A stretch of DNA of 64,000 nucleotides from positions 2,386,230 through 2,450,229 of the forward strand of contig NZ_CM001775.1 in NCBI RefSeq assembly GCF_000332235.1. The letters run 5' to 3'. A program made the translations under genes and the position numbers. Of the stretch, positions 61,804 through 64,000 are shown piece after piece; within the stretch, counting starts at the first letter, position 1; every line of letters starts with the position of its first letter. The DNA comes from Geminocystis herdmanii PCC 6308. Lineage in GTDB: Bacteria; Cyanobacteriota; Cyanobacteriia; Cyanobacteriales; Cyanobacteriaceae. The notes below the pieces were generated by a model, which saw only the letters and a list, made by a program, of their open reading frames with translations, did no database searches and was not told the origin of the DNA.

Positions 61804-62997
61804 ATGGACAAAATAATTAAGGGAAATTGTATTAATGAATTGAAAAATATTGACTCAGAAATAATTGATTTAATTTATTTAGATCCGCCATTCTTTACTC
61901 AAAAAAAACATTCTTTAACAACTCGTGATAATAACATTAATTATGAGTTTAATGATGTTTGGAATAGTCTAAATGATTATTTATTAATGATGGAAAAATG
62001 TTTGATTGAATGTAAAAGGGTGTTAAAAAAAACGGGAAACATTTTTTTACATTGTGATAAATCAGCCTCTCATCATTTAAGAATTTTATTAGATAAAATA
62101 TTTGGCTCTGATAATTTTAGAAGTGAAATTATTTGGTCTTATAAAAGATGGTCAAATTCTAAAAAAGGTTTACTTAATTCTCATCAAACTATTTATTTTT
62201 ATTCCAAAACAGATGATTTTAAATTTAACACTATTTATACTGATTATTCTCCCACAACAAATGTTGATCAAATATGGCAATTAAGAGAAAAAAATGGTAA
62301 TGGTAAATCTGTTTATAAAAAGGATAAAAATGGTAATATAATTTTAGCTCAAGAGAAAAAAGGTGTTCCTTTATCGGATGTTTGGGAAATACCTTTTTTA
62401 AATCCAAAAGCAAAAGAAAGAGTTGGTTATCCTACACAAAAACCTGTTTTACTTTTACAACAAATTATTAATATTTCTACCGATGAAGACGATTTAGTTT
62501 TAGATGCTTTTTGTGGTAGTGGTACAACTTGCGTCGCATCAAAGTCTTTAAATCGTAGATTTATTGGAATAGATATATCGGAGGATGCGATCGAACTTAC
62601 TAAAAAAAGATTAAATGAGATGATTATAACTAAGTCTGAACTTCTGGAAAAAGGAAAAACAAGTTATATGGAAAAATCAGAAGAAGAACTATTTTTATTG
62701 AAAAGTATTAATGCTATTCCTGTACAAAGAAATAACGGCATTGATGGTTTTTTGAAAAGACAATTTAATGATAAACCTATACCCGTTAGAATACAGAAAA
62801 AAGATGAAACTTTAGAAGATGCGATCGCCTCTATTAATAATTCAGAACAAGCAAAAAAAAGTGATTTTAAAATAGTTATTCAAACTAACAATTATCATCA
62901 GTTATTCTCTTTAGAAGATAATAAAATTATCATTATTAAATCTTCTGAATTATTGATTAATGAAGAATTAAGTAAAATAAATATTCTGGCAAGTTAA
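61804..62997 (+). CDS. DNA methyltransferase (beta-class N6-adenine/N4-cytosine type)
   Basis: A 397-residue modification enzyme. The catalytic motif IV is IIDLIYLDPPFFTQKKH near residue 25, and the SAM-binding motif I is LVLDAFCGSGTTCVAS near residue 240, followed by RRFIGIDISEDAIE. Motif IV before motif I defines the beta class. DPPF favours N6-adenine methylation. About 120 extra C-terminal residues (LLKSINAIPVQRNNGIDGFLKRQF and on) are unassigned. It would protect the host from the endonuclease encoded just upstream. Confidence 0.9.
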   Translation: MDKIIKGNCINELKNIDSEIIDLIYLDPPFFTQKKHSLTTRDNNINYEFNDVWNSLNDYLLMMEKCLIECKRVLKKTGNIFLHCDKSASHHLRILLDKIFGSDNFRSEIIWSYKRWSNSKKGLLNSHQTIYFYSKTDDFKFNTIYTDYSPTTNVDQIWQLREKNGNGKSVYKKDKNGNIILAQEKKGVPLSDVWEIPFLNPKAKERVGYPTQKPVLLLQQIINISTDEDDLVLDAFCGSGTTCVASKSLNRRFIGIDISEDAIELTKKRLNEMIITKSELLEKGKTSYMEKSEEELFLLKSINAIPVQRNNGIDGFLKRQFNDKPIPVRIQKKDETLEDAIASINNSEQAKKSDFKIVIQTNNYHQLFSLEDNKIIIIKSSELLINEELSKINILAS

Positions 62998-63025
62998 ATA
63001 AACAAGATAAGAAATTTAGTAATGA

Positions 63026-63526
63026 CTACTTATTAAAAAGTGCTAAAAGTTTAAATAAAGTTACTTTAGTTTCTGCGGTAGTTTCTCCTAATAAACCTGC
63101 TATTTCTTGGGCAACTTTCATTTGATTATGAACAACTTTATTAACTTTACTAATCATTTCTTCCTGCATTTCTTTTAATTCTTTTTGTTGCAAAATTTCT
63201 GATGTTATATCTGTCATAATGCACAAAATAAAATTTTCTTCTGGTATAGGAAAAATAAATTCTTTGACAATAATATTATGGGTGATATATTCTGTTTCTC
63301 TATTTTTGATTACCTGTTTTTTATCCCATGCCTCTTTAATATGACGAATATCTCCTAATATTTCTGTTACTGGTTTACCAATTATTTGCTCATTTTCTAT
63401 TTTAAATAGTTGACAAAATGATGGATTTACTAATCTTATTACTAAGTGACGATCGATAGCAATTAAGGCATTAGGATCATATTCCCACAACAATTTATAA
63501 AGATTAGTTTGACTACTTTCTAACAT
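63026..63526 (-). CDS. PAS-domain protein of hydrogenase cluster
   Basis: A 166-residue protein with one PAS domain (residues 12-110: YDPNALIAIDRHLVIRLVNPSFCQLF, IGKPVTEILG) ending ILCIMTDITSE. A coiled-coil tail follows (QQKELKEMQEEMISKVNKVVHNQMKVAQEIAGLLGETTAE). Similar PAS proteins with this tail occur beside [2Fe-2S] proteins in bacterial hydrogenase clusters. Here it is the last of three leftward genes: hoxH, a [2Fe-2S] protein, then this one. A redox or oxygen sensor role is a guess. Confidence 0.8.
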   Translation of the reverse strand: MLESSQTNLYKLLWEYDPNALIAIDRHLVIRLVNPSFCQLFKIENEQIIGKPVTEILGDIRHIKEAWDKKQVIKNRETEYITHNIIVKEFIFPIPEENFILCIMTDITSEILQQKELKEMQEEMISKVNKVVHNQMKVAQEIAGLLGETTAETKVTLFKLLALFNK

Positions 63527-63558
63527 AATTATTAGTAATAAATTTTAGAGTATTTTTA

Positions 63559-63813
63559 TTATTTGATCATGGGTAATATTTCTTTTAAAAATTTGTCTTC
63601 TAAATTCTGAGGGCTAATATGAATAAAGTGTTTATCTCTAAATTTCATCACAATTCCAGAGCTACAAGTTTCTAAACAAAATGAGCCTTTTAGTTCTACT
63701 TTATCGTTAAGATCGTATTGGTTTATTAATGATTGTATTTGCGGTAAAACTTCATAAACCCCTAATTGGTGACAAGCTGAACCCATACACAAATATAAGT
63801 TTTCTTTGACCAT
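63559..63813 (-). CDS. Thioredoxin-like [2Fe-2S] protein (NuoE/HoxE C-domain type)
   Basis: An 84-residue protein with four cysteines at residues 9, 14, 46 and 50 (LYLCMGSACHQLG; KGSFCLETCSSG). The C-x4-C...C-x3-C spacing is that of the thioredoxin-like [2Fe-2S] ferredoxin fold found in NuoE and HoxE. It would carry one electron. It lies between the hoxH end and the PAS gene on the same strand, so it may serve the hydrogenase as an extra electron carrier or sensor partner. Confidence 0.88.
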   Translation of the reverse strand: MVKENLYLCMGSACHQLGVYEVLPQIQSLINQYDLNDKVELKGSFCLETCSSGIVMKFRDKHFIHISPQNLEDKFLKEILPMIK

Positions 63814-63857
63814 AATTTGAACTCCTTTAAGATGAAGGGTGGTGCATCGCCCTACTT

Positions 63858-64000
63858 TTAATTTTTGTATTTTTCCTTAATAATTTTCCCCTCATAATTT
63901 AATAATTCGATGTGTAGTGGCATCTGTCCGATGGCATGAGTCGAGCAACTTAAACAAGGATCGAAACAACGAATACCTGCTTCTACACGGTTTAACATTC
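63858..64000 (-). CDS. hoxH: Bidirectional NiFe hydrogenase large subunit HoxH, C-terminal end
   Basis: Only the last 47 codons are in the window. They read [31 protein letters not shown] and so on, in short: the DPCLSC cysteine pair that binds the Ni-Fe centre, then STH-A, the site where a HoxW-type protease removes the C-terminal peptide. This is diagnostic of group 3 large subunits. The tail after the His is about 25 residues. The rest of the gene lies beyond the right edge, and the hydrogenase diaphorase genes would be expected there. Confidence 0.9.
   Translation of the reverse strand, partial: MLNRVEAGIRCFDPCLSCSTHAIGQMPLHIELLNYEGKIIKEKYKN

Overview
The window is a 64 kb stretch of an AT-rich cyanobacterial chromosome. 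The assignment rests on CO2-uptake-type NDH-1 genes (ndhF, ndhD), a cpcE-type phycocyanin lyase, clpP2-clpX, the cyanobacterial pair DUF3038/DUF4335, DUF4079, DUF4168 and CIA30 genes, a bidirectional-type NiFe hydrogenase gene end, and very frequent CGATCG (HIP1-core) palindromes in and between genes. A unicellular, low-GC relative of Geminocystis or Cyanobacterium would fit, but that is an inference.

Layout. 0-8 kb: the N-terminal part of a Ser/Thr kinase gene, ndhF-ndhD, a PepSY protein, rdgB, a NYN-domain protein and a rhodanese. 8-18 kb: clpP-clpX, ftsQ, cpcE, lysA, a PIN-domain toxin pair, lepB, a YqeG phosphatase and a PmbA-type protein. 18-31 kb: a histone-deacetylase-fold protein, a glycosyltransferase, gcvH, an orphan HicB, aat, a large PAS/GAF/GGDEF/EAL protein, recF, a SHOCT-repeat protein, a GNAT pair and a TnpB-only IS200/IS605 element. 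31-44 kb: thrB, ilvN, a CNNM transporter, DUF4335/DUF3038, a 1328-residue LamG/FG-GAP protein with a broken C-terminus, a GNAT, a DUF3782-like protein, ribD and ybeY. 44-59 kb: a DUF502 membrane protein, a probable Yfr2-like small RNA, a CIA30 protein, thrS, a second PIN pair, an oxidoreductase, recO, an MFS exporter, DUF4168, DUF4079, an M16 peptidase, a REC-GGDEF-EAL regulator and alaS. 59.5-63 kb: a same-strand accessory island with BrnT/BrnA, HicB-like genes around a HicBA pair, and an ApaLI-like restriction-modification pair. 63-64 kb: a PAS protein, a small [2Fe-2S] protein and the 3' end of hoxH.

Most genes are housekeeping, stand alone or in pairs, and do not form one pathway. The unusual content lies in the repeats. 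The same short tandem repeats (heptamer AATTCTT, octamers GGACAGGT and GAGTTGGG) recur at distant loci, often starting exactly at a stop codon. Several families of small inverted repeats are scattered between genes. At least two palindromic elements sit in frame inside genes: a 27-bp CGATCG-bounded element in hicA and the LamG gene, with a third copy between genes, and a 20-bp palindrome in alaS. No tRNA, rRNA or CRISPR array was recognised.
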